The notes under the pieces were generated by a model, which ran no database searches, was not told the DNA's origin, and saw only the letters and a list, made by a program, of their open reading frames with translations. A stretch of 64,000 bases of DNA from Geobacillus genomosp. 3 (GTDB lineage Bacteria; Bacillota; Bacilli; Bacillales; Anoxybacillaceae), in NCBI RefSeq assembly GCF_000445995.2, contig NC_022080.4, positions 2,204,001-2,268,000 of the forward strand, read 5' to 3'. Shown here piece after piece: positions 28,626 to 38,113 of the stretch (the first letter of the stretch is position 1; every line of letters starts with the position of its first letter). A program made the translations under genes and the position numbers.

Positions 28626-28731
28626 GTTTCTTCTCCCCTATCAGCTAATGAATTCTTTCCCATTGTACTACATATTTGGCCCTTTTTTCGCCTCTGTTGT
28701 ACAATGATCATAAGGAAGGGAGCGTAATGCC

Positions 28732-29652
28732 ATGAACAAACGACGCATTGGCACATCGGATTTGTATGTAAGCGAAATTGGGCTCGGGTGCATGTCGCTT
28801 GGCACCGATGAACGCCAGGCCATCTCTCTCATCCATGAAGCATTGGACCGCGGCATCAATTATTTAGATACAGCCGATTTATACGATCAAGGCTTGAACG
28901 AAGAGTTCGTCGGGAAGGCAATAAAAGGAAAACGCGATCAAGTCGTCATCGCTACGAAAGTCGGCAACCGTTGGCGGCCGGATGGCAGCGGCTGGGACTG
29001 GGATCCGTCCAAGGAGTATATTAAACAAGCGGTGAAAGACAGCCTGCGCCGCCTGCAAACCGACTACATCGACTTATACCAGCTCCACGGCGGCACAATC
29101 GATGACCCGATCGACGAGACGATTGCGGCGTTTGAGGAGTTAAAGCGAGAAGGCGTCATCCGCTGGTACGGCATCTCCTCCATCCGTCCGAACGTCATTC
29201 GTGAATATGTCAAACGTTCCAACATTGTCAGCGTCATGATGCAATATAGCCTGCTTGACCGCCGGCCGGAAGAGTGGTTTCCGCTCCTGCGCGAGCATCA
29301 CATCAGTGTGATCGCCCGCGGCCCGGTCGCCAAAGGCTTGCTGACCGACCGACCGCTCGAAGCGGCGGAAGCGGCGGTGAAAGCGCATGGCTACCTCGAT
29401 TATTCGTACAATGAGCTGCAAACGCTCATCGCGAAGCTGAAAGAAAAAACGGGGGAACGCCGTTCGTTGACCGCGACTGCGCTTCAGTTTTGCTTGTATG
29501 ACCCGGTCGTCGCCGCGGTGGTTCCCGGCGCCAGCCGCCTTGAGCAGTTGGAGGAAAACACCGCCGCCGCATCCGCGCTGCCGCTTGATGCCGGCGAATA
29601 CGAATGGTTAAAACAGGCGACGAAGCGTTCGGTTTACAAAATTCACCGGTAA
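28732..29652 (+). CDS. yqkF: aldo/keto reductase YqkF
   Basis: A 306-residue NADPH-dependent aldo-keto reductase. Active-site residues: Asp and Tyr in NYLDTADLYDQG, Lys in VVIATKVGNRW, His in DLYQLHGGTID. Cofactor end: RRSLTATALQFCLYD and VVPGASRLEQLEEN. Matches B. subtilis YqkF by place (next to nudF) and by the strict N terminus KRRIGTSDLYVSEIGLGCMSLG. A promoter with TTGGCC and TACAAT spaced 18 bp lies about 28675-28704. Physiological substrate unknown. Confidence 0.9.
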   Translation: MNKRRIGTSDLYVSEIGLGCMSLGTDERQAISLIHEALDRGINYLDTADLYDQGLNEEFVGKAIKGKRDQVVIATKVGNRWRPDGSGWDWDPSKEYIKQAVKDSLRRLQTDYIDLYQLHGGTIDDPIDETIAAFEELKREGVIRWYGISSIRPNVIREYVKRSNIVSVMMQYSLLDRRPEEWFPLLREHHISVIARGPVAKGLLTDRPLEAAEAAVKAHGYLDYSYNELQTLIAKLKEKTGERRSLTATALQFCLYDPVVAAVVPGASRLEQLEENTAAASALPLDAGEYEWLKQATKRSVYKIHR

Positions 29653-29765
29653 GCAAAGGTGGCATAAAACACCGCTCCAAACCGGCCGGCAGGAAACGGA
29701 TCGGCACGCCGATAAACGTAAACCGTATACCGATACGAACCGGCCGCTCCAACGGAACAAAGAGA

Positions 29766-29806
29766 AGAGCCCGAGGCGGCAACACGGCCGCTCGCGGGCT
29801 CTTTTT
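29766..29806. terminator. terminator between yqkF and the MFS gene
   Basis: AGAGCCCG..GCGGC pairs with GCCGC..CGGGCTCT, followed by TTTTT, in the convergent gap. Confidence 0.8.
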
Positions 29807-29845
29807 ACCTATGAACCGGGGAGGCGCCTTGCCCCGACGTTCCGG

Positions 29846-31048
29846 CTAAACCGCTTCTTCATCCTCCACATACTTGTCTCTTGCTGCCCCCAAACCGAAC
29901 CCCATCATGCCCGCGCAGACAGCCAACAGCAAAACGAGGGAAAGGATGAAATGACCGGACGTATCGTACAGCACGCCAAACAGCAGCGGACCGGCCGCTG
30001 ACAGCAAGTAGCCGACCGATTGGGCCATAGCGGAAAGCTGAGCGGCCGCCAACGGGCGGCGCGTACGCAGCGTAAACAGCATCATGGCAAGTGAAAATGA
30101 CATGCCAGCGCCGAGCCCGGCCAGAAACGCTCCCACCCACAGCCACCATCCTTGGCCGGCTAACAAGGCGAGCGTCCCCGCCACTTTCAACAGTACCGAT
30201 GAGCCGATCAACAGTCTTTGATCTTTCATCCGTTCGGCCAACATCGGCGAGACGAACATCATCGGCAGCTGCGCAAACTGGAAGAAAAACAACAGCCATC
30301 CGGCCGTATCAGCTGCCATCCCTTTGCCTTGCCCAAGCTCCGGAAGCCACGTAACGACACAGTAAAAGAAAAATGATTGCAGCCCCATAAACAGTGTCAC
30401 TTGCCAGGCAAGCCATGACCGCCAAAATGACGAGCGCCGGCTTCCTGACGGAGCGCCGGCAGATTTCCGGCGACGAATTTGCGGCAACCAGACAATAATC
30501 GCTGCCAAAGCAAGCAACGCCCAAAAGCGGAGCGCTCCTTCCCAGCCGATCCCCCACCCGTCGGCAAGCGGAACAGCAAGACCGGAAGCGAAGGCGGCGC
30601 TGACGTTCATCGTCACCGTATAAATGCCCGTCATGAAGCCAACCCGTTTAGGAAACACATCTTTAACGAACGCCGGCATGAGGACGTTGTTGACAGCGAT
30701 CGCCGCCCCGATCAGCGCTGTACCGGCAAACAGCCAAAAACTTCCTGCAAGCGGGCGGATGAGTTCGCCAGCGAGCAAGACGATGAGCGAATAAAACAAT
30801 GTCCGCTCCATCCCGATCCGGCGGGCAAAAGCAGCGGCCGCCGGCGCCAACAAGGCAAACGCCAATAGCGGAATGGTCGTCAGCGCCCCGGCAGCGGCAT
30901 GGGAGAGGTGAAGCTCCTGCTGCAGTTCAGGAACGAGCGGGCCGACCGTTGTGATCGGTGCGCGCAAATTGGCGGCCAAAGCGATGACCGCAGCCGCCAT
31001 GAGCATCGGAGAAGCCGCCGTACTTGCCGCCACAGTTTTTTGTCTCAT
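29846..31048 (-). CDS. MFS transporter, CynX/NimT type
   Basis: A 400-residue major-facilitator protein with about twelve membrane helices. The start PMLMAAAVIALAANLRAPIT and the following TTVGPLVPELQQEL are typical of the cyanate/2-nitroimidazole (CynX/NimT) group. LAPAAAAFARRIGMERTL carries the cytoplasmic loop between helices 2 and 3. The substrate cannot be read from sequence. Convergent with yqkF; 15 bp after the yqkE stop, so probably in one transcript with it. Confidence 0.85.
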   Translation of the reverse strand: MRQKTVAASTAASPMLMAAAVIALAANLRAPITTVGPLVPELQQELHLSHAAAGALTTIPLLAFALLAPAAAAFARRIGMERTLFYSLIVLLAGELIRPLAGSFWLFAGTALIGAAIAVNNVLMPAFVKDVFPKRVGFMTGIYTVTMNVSAAFASGLAVPLADGWGIGWEGALRFWALLALAAIIVWLPQIRRRKSAGAPSGSRRSSFWRSWLAWQVTLFMGLQSFFFYCVVTWLPELGQGKGMAADTAGWLLFFFQFAQLPMMFVSPMLAERMKDQRLLIGSSVLLKVAGTLALLAGQGWWLWVGAFLAGLGAGMSFSLAMMLFTLRTRRPLAAAQLSAMAQSVGYLLSAAGPLLFGVLYDTSGHFILSLVLLLAVCAGMMGFGLGAARDKYVEDEEAV

Positions 31049-31063
31049 CCATCCTTTCCCCCT

Positions 31064-31306
31064 TTACTTAAACTGGCGCCAGTCAAAATCGCTTTCCTCA
31101 AGCAGCTCGGCAAATGACTTCTGCTCGTCGCGCCGGCGCGCCTCTTCACGGCGCCGCGCTTCTTCCGCCGCCCGCCGCCGCTGCTCTTCCTCGGCAAGCG
31201 CCCGCTTTTTCGCCAGCAACTTTGCCTCGATGTCTGCGCCGATTCGGTCGGCGAGCGTTACGGTCTGTTGATCTTGCTCCTTCTTCCGCTTCGCTTGCTT
31301 CTTCAC
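31064..31306 (-). CDS. yqkE: YqkE-like DUF3886 protein
   Basis: An 80-residue, strongly charged protein: basic N terminus (MKKQAKRKKEQDQQTVTLAD), a long Arg/Glu-rich single helix (EEQRRRAAEEARRREEARRR, about residues 40-62) and a conserved acidic-aromatic end (FAELLEESDFDWRQFK). This pattern and position fit DUF3886 (YqkE). Function unknown. Confidence 0.75.
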   Translation of the reverse strand: MKKQAKRKKEQDQQTVTLADRIGADIEAKLLAKKRALAEEEQRRRAAEEARRREEARRRDEQKSFAELLEESDFDWRQFK

Positions 31307-31382
31307 CGTTTTTCACCTCCTTGCATAACAGCCGCCTGTTTGTCAAACGATACAACTAAACCATGAAAAGGAGAGATGACCG

Positions 31383-31502
31383 ATGGCCAAAAACCGTGCT
31401 CAAAAAGGAAAGCCGTCCGCTGATACAGTCAAGCCGGTAATCGCGAAAGAAGAACTGGAAAAAGCGCTCCATCCGACAAAGCGGCAAAACAGCCCCCAAT
31501 AA
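31383..31502 (+). CDS. small basic protein, 39 residues
   Basis: A short gene with an excellent ribosome-binding site (AAAGGAGAGATG, 9 nt before ATG) and a terminator 15 bp after its TAA. The peptide is hydrophilic: MAKNRAQKGKPSADTVKP at the N terminus and EELEKALHPTKRQ near the end. It lies in the divergent gap between yqkE and yqkC. I do not recognise a family with certainty; size and composition would fit a small spore or ribosome-associated protein, which is speculation. Confidence 0.65.
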   Translation: MAKNRAQKGKPSADTVKPVIAKEELEKALHPTKRQNSPQ

Positions 31503-31516
31503 CAGGCGGACGATAG

Positions 31517-31547
31517 AAAAACCGTAACCGGTCGGGTTACGGTTTTT
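31517..31547. terminator. bidirectional terminator after the 39-residue gene and yqkC
   Basis: AAAAACCGTAACC-GGTCG-GGTTACGGTTTTT, a perfect 13-bp stem shared by converging genes. Confidence 0.9.
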
Positions 31548-31785
31548 ACAGCACTTCAGTAATGTGCGGCATATGCTCGCCAAGCCAGGCGATTGCATCA
31601 TTAAGCGTCGCAAACTCCTTCGTTTCAAACGTCATCTCATTTTGCAAAAGCCAAACGTCTTTTTTGTCATGGTACGGACCGGCGACCGACCAATGAAGCA
31701 GGCTGTACGGATCATTTTCATGGGTGAATGACACCCACGTTTTTTGCCTTGCCGTCTCCGCCAGCTGCCGGAGTTTACCGTTCAT
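31546..31785 (-). CDS. yqkC: YqkC-like DUF2552 protein
   Basis: A 79-residue protein with a compact alpha/beta look (KTWVSFTHENDPYSLLHWSV ... VWLLQNEMTFETKEFATLND). The length equals B. subtilis YqkC and its start overlaps the end of yqkB by 11 bp, as expected of a coupled pair. Function unknown. Confidence 0.75.
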   Translation of the reverse strand: MNGKLRQLAETARQKTWVSFTHENDPYSLLHWSVAGPYHDKKDVWLLQNEMTFETKEFATLNDAIAWLGEHMPHITEVL

Positions 31786-32119
31786 CGCCGGATCCCACCT
31801 TCACGAGCGGCATATGCCCGTTTAATATTTGTCTTGGGCTTTTTAGCTGAAAGACGGCCGTGTCCGGCTTGACATCGATCGTCATCGTTTCATCAAAAAA
31901 GATGAGCCGCGAACGCTCTAAAAGCACCGGCACAAAATTCGTCCCAACGACAAGATCGTCCTCATCGGCCTCGTCAACGAGCCATAGCGCCGGCACGCCG
32001 TCGACTAAACAGCCGCAGCCGTCAGTGTCGTATTTAAGCTTTAACTGCCGCCCCGATTCGGCTACAATGGGGGTAAGCATTTTTTTTGCTGCGTCGGTAA
32101 ACGTGATATTCACGCTCAT
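31775..32119 (-). CDS. yqkB: HesB/IscA-like iron-sulfur biogenesis family protein YqkB
   Basis: A 114-residue protein of the HesB-like family. It starts VNITFTDAAKKMLTPIVAESG, as IscA-type proteins do, and keeps one CGC pair (KYDTDGCGCLVDGVP), but lacks the C-terminal CxC metal site of true A-type carriers, so a role in cluster delivery is uncertain. Upstream it diverges from the CDGSH gene, another iron-sulfur protein. Confidence 0.85.
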   Translation of the reverse strand: MSVNITFTDAAKKMLTPIVAESGRQLKLKYDTDGCGCLVDGVPALWLVDEADEDDLVVGTNFVPVLLERSRLIFFDETMTIDVKPDTAVFQLKSPRQILNGHMPLVKVGSGDER

Positions 32120-32200
32120 AGCTGCTCCTTTTTCCGTTTGTTTTTTATTATTCTACCTGTTCACAGGCAAGACTGTCAAAACGAAAGGGAGGAAAACCCG

Positions 32201-32419
32201 ATGGCAAAAGTGCAAATCAAAGTTAACGACAACGGCTCGCTCCGCGTCACTGGCGATGTGGAGCTTCTAGACGGAGAAGGAAAGCCGTTTGTAACGAAAC
32301 AAACGTTTTCGTTATGCCGTTGCGGGCTGTCGAACAACAAGCCGTTTTGCGATGGATCGCATAAAGGACGCTTTCAGTCGGTCGTCCGTGCCCCATCTCC
32401 GGAAACGGATGAGCAGTGA
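32201..32419 (+). CDS. CDGSH iron-sulfur domain protein
   Basis: A 72-residue protein with the 2Fe-2S CDGSH motif complete: CRCGLSNNKPFCDGSHKG (about residues 40-57), whose three Cys and one His ligate the cluster. The N-terminal half is a beta strand pair (VQIKVNDNGSLRVTGDVELLD). Start ATG follows GGGAGGAAAACCCG. Divergent from yqkB. Likely an electron-transfer or redox-sensing protein; partner unknown. Confidence 0.92.
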   Translation: MAKVQIKVNDNGSLRVTGDVELLDGEGKPFVTKQTFSLCRCGLSNNKPFCDGSHKGRFQSVVRAPSPETDEQ

Positions 32420-32493
32420 CGAACAGATGGTCATTTCCGTATCGAAAGGCAAAGGCCTCCTTACACAAGTTTCCTAACGGACGGTGGGAGTCG

Positions 32494-32691
32494 ATGGATG
32501 AACGATGGCTGCAAAAGCAAGTGCGCAACTGCTTGCGTCACTATGGCTATGACGAGGAGATGATGCCGCTTAGCGACAACGAATGGCACAGCCTTTGCGC
32601 CCATATCGCCGCCGCCAAGGAAGAACACCGGGGCGCGAATGTGTATGAACTCGTCCATGACGCTGTGTACCGGTTTCTTACAGGCGCCTAA
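32494..32691 (+). CDS. yqzH: YqzH-like small protein
   Basis: A 65-residue acidic helical protein (WLQKQVRNCLRHYGYDEEMM, PLSDNEWHSLCAHIAAAKEE, NVYELVHDAVYRFLTG). It fits the YqzH family of B. subtilis in length and location next to yqjQ. ATG at 32494 has a GGTGGGAG ribosome-binding site. Function unknown. Confidence 0.75.
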   Translation: MDERWLQKQVRNCLRHYGYDEEMMPLSDNEWHSLCAHIAAAKEEHRGANVYELVHDAVYRFLTGA

Positions 32692-32752
32692 TTCCAGACC
32701 GGCGGCCTCTTCACAACTATAAACCGGCTGGCTCTGTATGAAGGCCAGCCGG

Positions 32753-33541
32753 TTACTTTTGGAAAAACGCTCGTTTCGCCACTTTTTCCACCAACCCCGG
32801 GGCAAGGCGATACAGCCGGCTGCCCACGTCCATCCAGCCCGGCATATTCACTTCGCGCGTCGGGGTCATCATCACCGCTACTACACGTCTTGCCACCGCC
32901 TCCGCCCGAAGCATCCAGCGCGACACGTTGCGTGCATAGTCGCCTGTCTCATCCGCTAGATCAAAAAATCGGGTTTCGACTGGACCAGGGTTGACGGCGG
33001 TGACAAACACACCAAACCGGCTCGCCTCAAGGCGCAAACTGTCGGTAAACCCGATGACAGCATGTTTGGTTGCCGAGTACACGCTAGACTTTGGCGTGGC
33101 GATTTTGCCGGCCTGCGAGGCGATGTTGATAATATGGCCTCTCCCCCGCTCTTTCATATGGGAATACACCGCCTTTGTGCAAGCCATAAGACCGAAAACG
33201 TTGACGGCAAACATCGCTTCCGCCTCGTCCAAGTCAATGTCCTCGACGTAACGGAAAACGCCAAAGCCGGCGTTATTGACGAGTACATCGATGCCATCAA
33301 GCTCCTCAAACAGCCGGGAAAATACCGCCTCGACCATTTCGCGGTCGCTGACATCAAGCTCCATATGCGGTGCGGATACGCCGTATTGCGCTTGGATGCG
33401 GGCGCTCACTTCTTGAAGCCGCCCGGCATTCCGCGCCAACAGCACCGGCACCGCTCCTTGCCGCGCCGCTTCATAAGCGATCTGCTCGCCGATGCCGCCA
33501 GACGCCCCGGTAATAACGACGCGGCAGCCGGCTAATCGCAC
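32753..33541 (-). CDS. yqjQ: short-chain dehydrogenase/reductase YqjQ
   Basis: A 262-residue classical SDR. NAD(P) site GASGGIGEQIA near the N terminus, NNAGFG, catalytic Ser in INIASQAGKI and YxxxK in VYSATKHAVIG. The C-terminal RRVVAVMMTPTREVNMPGW is typical of the DltE-like SDR group. Its start overlaps the end of the metallo-hydrolase gene by 10 bp, so they are co-translated. Substrate unknown. Confidence 0.88.
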   Translation of the reverse strand: MRLAGCRVVITGASGGIGEQIAYEAARQGAVPVLLARNAGRLQEVSARIQAQYGVSAPHMELDVSDREMVEAVFSRLFEELDGIDVLVNNAGFGVFRYVEDIDLDEAEAMFAVNVFGLMACTKAVYSHMKERGRGHIINIASQAGKIATPKSSVYSATKHAVIGFTDSLRLEASRFGVFVTAVNPGPVETRFFDLADETGDYARNVSRWMLRAEAVARRVVAVMMTPTREVNMPGWMDVGSRLYRLAPGLVEKVAKRAFFQK

Positions 33542-34503
33542 ACCGACACCCCCACCGCCTCATAAATGTAATGACCATCCGCTTGTTTTTTCCGCACGTC
33601 GCCATTCGCTTCCAAATAGTCAAGCTGACCGATCGTCTCGGACATCGTTAGCATTAGTTCGCGTTCATACGCGGTCGGAAACAGCTTCTGGCATACTTCA
33701 AATACGGTATGCGGACGCTCTTGCACCATTTCGAGCACCCGCTCGGCGCGCTGGCGCTGCTTGGCAAGCCGCTCGCGAACGAGCGTTGGAATGTCGGTCG
33801 TATCGTCACCATGGCCGTTTAGTGAGCGGACGATATCGTATTGCAACATCTTTTCCAATGATTCGTTATATTGCAATAGCGGTTTCGGCCGCTTCGTTTC
33901 TCCTTCGGCAGGCGGCTCCATCATCGGGTTCGGGGAGATATGCAAAAGCAAATGATCGCCGCCGATCAACAAGCCGTCATCCTCGCGATAAAGCACAATA
34001 TGGCTTTGGGCATGTCCCGGCGTTTCAATGACGCGCCAACGCGGCAGCCCCGGCACCGCGTCTCCTTCCGTCACCGCGATATCAAGCCCCCGTCTTCCGG
34101 CGTAGCGAAGCGACCCCCCCTCTTTGGACAAGCGGCTGAACAAGCGGGCGTCAACGCCGCATTCGGCAAAAAACTGCTGAAAAAACTGGACATAGCGTCC
34201 CATAAATGATGGGTCGCGGCGCAAAAACGGGTCCGCTTTCGGGTGACCGATGACCGGAGCATCGGGAAAATAATTAAGCAAGCCGACATGATCGGGGTGA
34301 TGGTGTGTGATGACGATTTGTTCAATGTCAGCGGGCGTATAACCGATCTCGCCTAGTTGCGTTCGGAACAGCCGCCATGCTTCTTCTGTTTTCACTCCGG
34401 CGTCGACCAACGTCAGCCGGTCGCCGGCGATGACATACATATGCACGCTGCCGACCGGAAACGGCGTCGGCACGGTGAGACGGTAAACCCGTTCCTCTTT
34501 CAT
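33532..34503 (-). CDS. yqjP: MBL-fold metallo-hydrolase YqjP
   Basis: A 323-residue metallo-beta-lactamase fold protein. The metal motif is THHHPDHVG (about residues 64-72), with further ligands in IETPGHAQSHIVLY and LIGGDHLL. The C-terminal winged-helix-like part (VRERLAKQRQRAERVLEMVQ ... VFEVCQKLFP) is typical of LACTB2-like enzymes. First gene of the yqjP-yqjQ pair. Substrate unknown. Confidence 0.88.
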   Translation of the reverse strand: MKEERVYRLTVPTPFPVGSVHMYVIAGDRLTLVDAGVKTEEAWRLFRTQLGEIGYTPADIEQIVITHHHPDHVGLLNYFPDAPVIGHPKADPFLRRDPSFMGRYVQFFQQFFAECGVDARLFSRLSKEGGSLRYAGRRGLDIAVTEGDAVPGLPRWRVIETPGHAQSHIVLYREDDGLLIGGDHLLLHISPNPMMEPPAEGETKRPKPLLQYNESLEKMLQYDIVRSLNGHGDDTTDIPTLVRERLAKQRQRAERVLEMVQERPHTVFEVCQKLFPTAYERELMLTMSETIGQLDYLEANGDVRKKQADGHYIYEAVGVSVCD

Positions 34504-34683
34504 GCCATTCCCTTCTTTCTTTCAAATTCAAGTTGGTCAAAAACCGGCATAAGACGTTCGGCCCTTTGACCGCCAAAATGAACGATTATTCATATATTAT
34601 TTTTCAGTTTACACCGATTTCATCCATTTGTCATGCCTTTTTCTTCTGGGCGCCGAAATTGCAAAAAAATTCGTTCTCCTCTC

Positions 34684-34713
34684 TTGACAATCATGCTCGT
34701 CCCGCGGCATAAT
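34684..34713 (+). promoter_or_regulatory. promoter of the proI T-box leader
   Basis: Perfect TTGACA at 34684-34689 and CATAAT at 34708-34713, 18 bp apart, just ahead of the T-box leader. Confidence 0.75.
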
Positions 34714-34719
34714 GACAAA

Positions 34720-34987
34720 TAAAATCACGATACGGCAAAAACGGTGATGAACAGGGCCAGTAAACCGGAAACGGCAGCCAGAGAGCGAAGCCCGCGGCTG
34801 GAAGGCTTCGCTGCCCTCTTTTCGGTTGAACCTACCTTGGGAGCTGTTAGGCCAACCTAAACGCCTCCCCGGCGTTATCGGGGCAGAGTCGGGCTCGTTT
34901 GGCGCAAGCCAAACCGGGCCAAAAAAGGTGGTACCGCGGAAACGAAGGTTTTCCGTCCTTTTGCAGGACGGGGAACCTTTTTCTTTT
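34720..34987 (+). promoter_or_regulatory. proline-specific T-box leader
   Basis: The T-box sequence AGGTGGTACCGCGG lies at 34926-34939 and is followed by a Rho-independent terminator (AAGGTTTTCCGTCC with AGGACGGGGAACCTT, then TTTTTCTTTT, 34945-34987). In Stem I the specifier is CCT at 34831-34833, in the usual context GAA-CCT-ACC before TTGGGAGC; CCT is a proline codon. Uncharged tRNA-Pro should stabilise the antiterminator and turn on proI. The leader ends about 30 nt before the gene. Confidence 0.95.
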
Positions 34988-35017
34988 GCTTGACAACAAG
35001 AAAAGGGAGTGAATGCG

Positions 35018-35857
35018 ATGACAACAACACGGTCCATTGCCTTTATCGGCGCCGGCTCGATGGCCGAAGCGCTCATCGCCGGTATGACGAAAACGTTTTG
35101 CCATCCGGAACAAATCGTCGTGACAAACCGACAAAACCGCGCCCGGCTCGGGGAGCTCGAGCGCACATATGGCGTCCGCGCCGCCCAAAACGTACACCTT
35201 GCTGTCGAACGTGCGGACATCGTTATTTTAGCCATGAAACCGAAAGATGTCGCCGAAGCGATGGCCGCTGTCGCACCGGCCATTCGTCCAAACCAGCTCA
35301 TTCTCTCGCTGCTTGCCGGCGTCACAACCGAAACGATCGAACAGCTCGCCGGACGCGATGTTGCCGTGGTGCGGGCTATGCCAAACACATCCGCAGCCGT
35401 CGGCCTATCGGCGACCGCGATCGCCGGAGGCCGCTTCGCCTCGGAGCAGCATCTTGAAACGGCGAAACAGCTGTTTGAAACGGTCGGCATCGTCACCGTT
35501 GTGCCGGAACGCGACTTGCACGCGGTTACCGGCCTGTCGGGAAGCGGTCCGGCATACGTCTATTACTTGGTCGAAGCGATGGAAAAGGCGGCCGCCGACA
35601 TTGGCCTTGAGCGCAATGTGGCGAAAACACTCATTTTGCAGACGATCATCGGCGCGGCGGAAATGTTAAAAGCGTCCGACAAGCATCCATCCGTCCTGCG
35701 CCGCGAAGTCACAAGCCCGGGCGGCACGACCGAAGCCGGCATCGGCGTGCTCGAACAATACCGGTTTCAAGAGGCGATCGCCGCCTGCATCCGCCGGGCG
35801 GCCACCCGCTCCGAAGAGCTCGGCAACGCCCTGCTCGCTGCGCTCGCCGAATCGTAA
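35018..35857 (+). CDS. proI: pyrroline-5-carboxylate reductase
   Basis: Last step of proline synthesis. About 279 residues: Rossmann motif IAFIGAGSMAEALIAGM, AMKPKDVAEAM, VVRAMPNTSAAVG and the signature HAVTGLSGSGPAYVYYLVEA followed by SPGGTTEAGIGVL. Of the Bacillus paralogues ProG/ProH/ProI, synteny with namA, rnz and zwf points to ProI. ATG at 35018 follows AAAGGGAGTGA; GTG at 35009 is an alternative. Controlled by the T-box upstream. Confidence 0.93.
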   Translation: MTTTRSIAFIGAGSMAEALIAGMTKTFCHPEQIVVTNRQNRARLGELERTYGVRAAQNVHLAVERADIVILAMKPKDVAEAMAAVAPAIRPNQLILSLLAGVTTETIEQLAGRDVAVVRAMPNTSAAVGLSATAIAGGRFASEQHLETAKQLFETVGIVTVVPERDLHAVTGLSGSGPAYVYYLVEAMEKAAADIGLERNVAKTLILQTIIGAAEMLKASDKHPSVLRREVTSPGGTTEAGIGVLEQYRFQEAIAACIRRAATRSEELGNALLAALAES

Positions 35858-35999
35858 CCCGCTGCAAAAGCGCACTGTCGGACGCCGCCTTCTGCACTAA
35901 GCCGCACATGGCGGCGGTCCGTTTCATTTTGTTTTTGGCAGGCAGCATGTTATCATTCAGTCATGAACTATTCGTTGGTATAGAAAGGAGCTGTCTGCC

Positions 36000-37022
36000 A
36001 TGAAAACGGTATTGTTTTCACCATATACGATCCGCGGACTGACGCTGAAAAACCGGATCGTTATGTCGCCGATGTGCATGTACTCATGTGAGACGAAAGA
36101 CGGCACGGTGCGCACATGGCATAAAATCCACTACCCGGCGCGCGCCGTCGGCCAAGTCGGCCTCATTATCGTCGAAGCGACCGGGGTAACACCGCAAGGC
36201 CGCATTTCTGAACAAGACTTAGGGATCTGGAACGATGGCCATGTCGATGGACTTCGCGAACTCGTTGGGCTGGTGAAAGAACATGGAGCTGCCATCGGCA
36301 TCCAGCTCGCCCATGCCGGAAGAAAGTCACAAGTGCCAGGGGAAATCATCGCCCCATCCGCCATTCCATTCAACGAATCGTCACGGACGCCGAAAGAAAT
36401 GACGAAATCGGACATCGAAGAGACGGTGCAGGCGTTCCAAAACGGGGCGCGGCGGGCAAAAGAAGCCGGCTTTGACGTCATCGAAATCCATGCCGCCCAC
36501 GGCTATCTCATCAACGAATTTTTATCGCCGCTCTCCAACCGGCGCCAAGACGAATACGGCGGCTCTCCGGAAAACCGTTACCGCTTCTTGGGCGACGTGA
36601 TCACCGCCGTCCGCGAAGTGTGGGACGGTCCGCTGTTTGTCCGCATCTCAGCGTCCGACTACCATCCGGAAGGGCTGACCGAGAAAGACTATATCCCGTA
36701 CGCCAAACGGATGAAAGAACAAGGCGTCGACCTTATTGACGTCAGCTCCGGCGCCATCGTGCCGGCACGCATTACCGCTTATCCAGGCTATCAGGTGCCG
36801 TTTGCCGAACTCATTCGCCGCGAAGCGGACATTCCAACCGGCGCCGTCGGCCTGATTACGTCCGGCTGGCAGGCGGAAGAAATTGTGCATAACGGCCGCG
36901 CCGACCTCGTCTTTTTGGCGCGGGAGCTGCTGCGCAACCCGCACTGGCCATACGCCGCAGCGCGGGAGCTCGGCGTCAAAATCGAAGCACCGGTGCAATA
37001 CGAGCGCGGCTGGCGGTTTTAA
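36000..37022 (+). CDS. namA: NADPH dehydrogenase of the old yellow enzyme family
   Basis: A 340-residue FMN enzyme reducing activated C=C bonds and nitro compounds. Typical of the thermophilic-type OYEs: [14 protein letters not shown] (flavin contact Cys), [32 protein letters not shown] with the substrate-binding His pair, [16 protein letters not shown] and [12 protein letters not shown]. Matches B. subtilis YqjM/NamA in length and location. AAAGGAGCTG precedes the ATG. Its last codons meet rnz tail to tail with a 4-bp overlap. Confidence 0.94.
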   Translation: MKTVLFSPYTIRGLTLKNRIVMSPMCMYSCETKDGTVRTWHKIHYPARAVGQVGLIIVEATGVTPQGRISEQDLGIWNDGHVDGLRELVGLVKEHGAAIGIQLAHAGRKSQVPGEIIAPSAIPFNESSRTPKEMTKSDIEETVQAFQNGARRAKEAGFDVIEIHAAHGYLINEFLSPLSNRRQDEYGGSPENRYRFLGDVITAVREVWDGPLFVRISASDYHPEGLTEKDYIPYAKRMKEQGVDLIDVSSGAIVPARITAYPGYQVPFAELIRREADIPTGAVGLITSGWQAEEIVHNGRADLVFLARELLRNPHWPYAAARELGVKIEAPVQYERGWRF

Positions 37023-37939
37023 CGCGGGATGGAGAACGAAGCAAAATCGGCGGCGAGCTCAGTGTTGGGAAACACGCGGCGCGCCTCATCCAATAACTTG
37101 AGCGCCGCTTCGCCTTGATAGCGCGAGCTGATATGAGTCAAAATAAGCCGCTTCGCTCCGGCCCGCTTCGCCACTTCGGCCGCATCCGTAGTCGCCGAAT
37201 GGAAATAGTCGTGGGCCAAACGCTGTTCGGCGGCGGCAAACGTCGCCTCGTGGACGACGACATCAGCATCGCGGGCGAGTTCAATCGCCGCTTCGCAAAA
37301 GCGGGTGTCACCGAGCACCGCGACGATTCGCCCTTTTTGCGGCGGGCCGACAAACTCGCGCCCATCGAGCACCGTGCCGTCGTCCAACACGACCGTTTTC
37401 CCTTGCTTGATCTTTTGATAAATCGGCCCGGGGCGGACGCCGAGCGCCTTTAACCGGTCAACTAAGAGCGGCCCGGGCAAGTCTTTTTCGACAACGCGGA
37501 AGCCATAAGACGGCATGCCGTGATCGAGCCGTCTGGCGATGACGGAAAACCGTTCATCGTCAAAAATGATGCCTTCGTCGATCTCCATGATGTTCAAATC
37601 ATACCGAAGCCTTGTCCCGCTGACGGAAAGCGTCGTTTCCACAAACGCGCGAATGCCTTTCGGACCGAACACGGTAAGCGGCGTCTCGCCGCTTTGAAAC
37701 GAGCGGCTGCTGAGAAGACCGGGTAACCCAAACAAATGATCACCATGCAAATGGGTGATGAAAATATGCTCGATACGGCGCGGGCGAATGGCCGTATGCA
37801 AAATTTGGTGCTGCGTCGCTTCACCGCAGTCAAACAGCCATGTCGCCCCGCGCTCATCGAGCAACTGCAAGGCGACGGATGACACGTTGCGCTCTTTCGC
37901 CGGCACGCCGGCGCCGGTGCCCAAAAATAATAATTCCAA
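37019..37939 (-). CDS. rnz: ribonuclease Z
   Basis: A 306-residue tRNA 3'-processing endonuclease of the metallo-beta-lactamase superfamily. It opens [20 protein letters not shown] and carries the zinc motif [12 protein letters not shown], the exosite region, then [20 protein letters not shown] and the C-terminal HxST-like [11 protein letters not shown]. No second domain (short form). Convergent with namA, divergent from zwf. Confidence 0.95.
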   Translation of the reverse strand: MELLFLGTGAGVPAKERNVSSVALQLLDERGATWLFDCGEATQHQILHTAIRPRRIEHIFITHLHGDHLFGLPGLLSSRSFQSGETPLTVFGPKGIRAFVETTLSVSGTRLRYDLNIMEIDEGIIFDDERFSVIARRLDHGMPSYGFRVVEKDLPGPLLVDRLKALGVRPGPIYQKIKQGKTVVLDDGTVLDGREFVGPPQKGRIVAVLGDTRFCEAAIELARDADVVVHEATFAAAEQRLAHDYFHSATTDAAEVAKRAGAKRLILTHISSRYQGEAALKLLDEARRVFPNTELAADFASFSIPR

Positions 37940-38040
37940 GCTTATTCACTCCTTGTCTCGGTCATCATTGCCTGTTGCTAGCGTACCAAGGTTCTGGGGC
38001 GCTTTTCAACTTTCTTTCCTACCCTAAAGCGATAAAATAT

Positions 38041-38069
38041 TTGCGTTCCAGCCGGCAAATCTCTACAAT
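38041..38069 (+). promoter_or_regulatory. possible zwf promoter
   Basis: TTGCGT at 38041-38046 and TACAAT at 38064-38069, 17 bp apart, 45 bp upstream of the zwf start. Confidence 0.45.
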
Positions 38070-38113
38070 GATTTAGTTGAAGAAACAAATTTGGCTAAAG
38101 CGAGGTACATACG

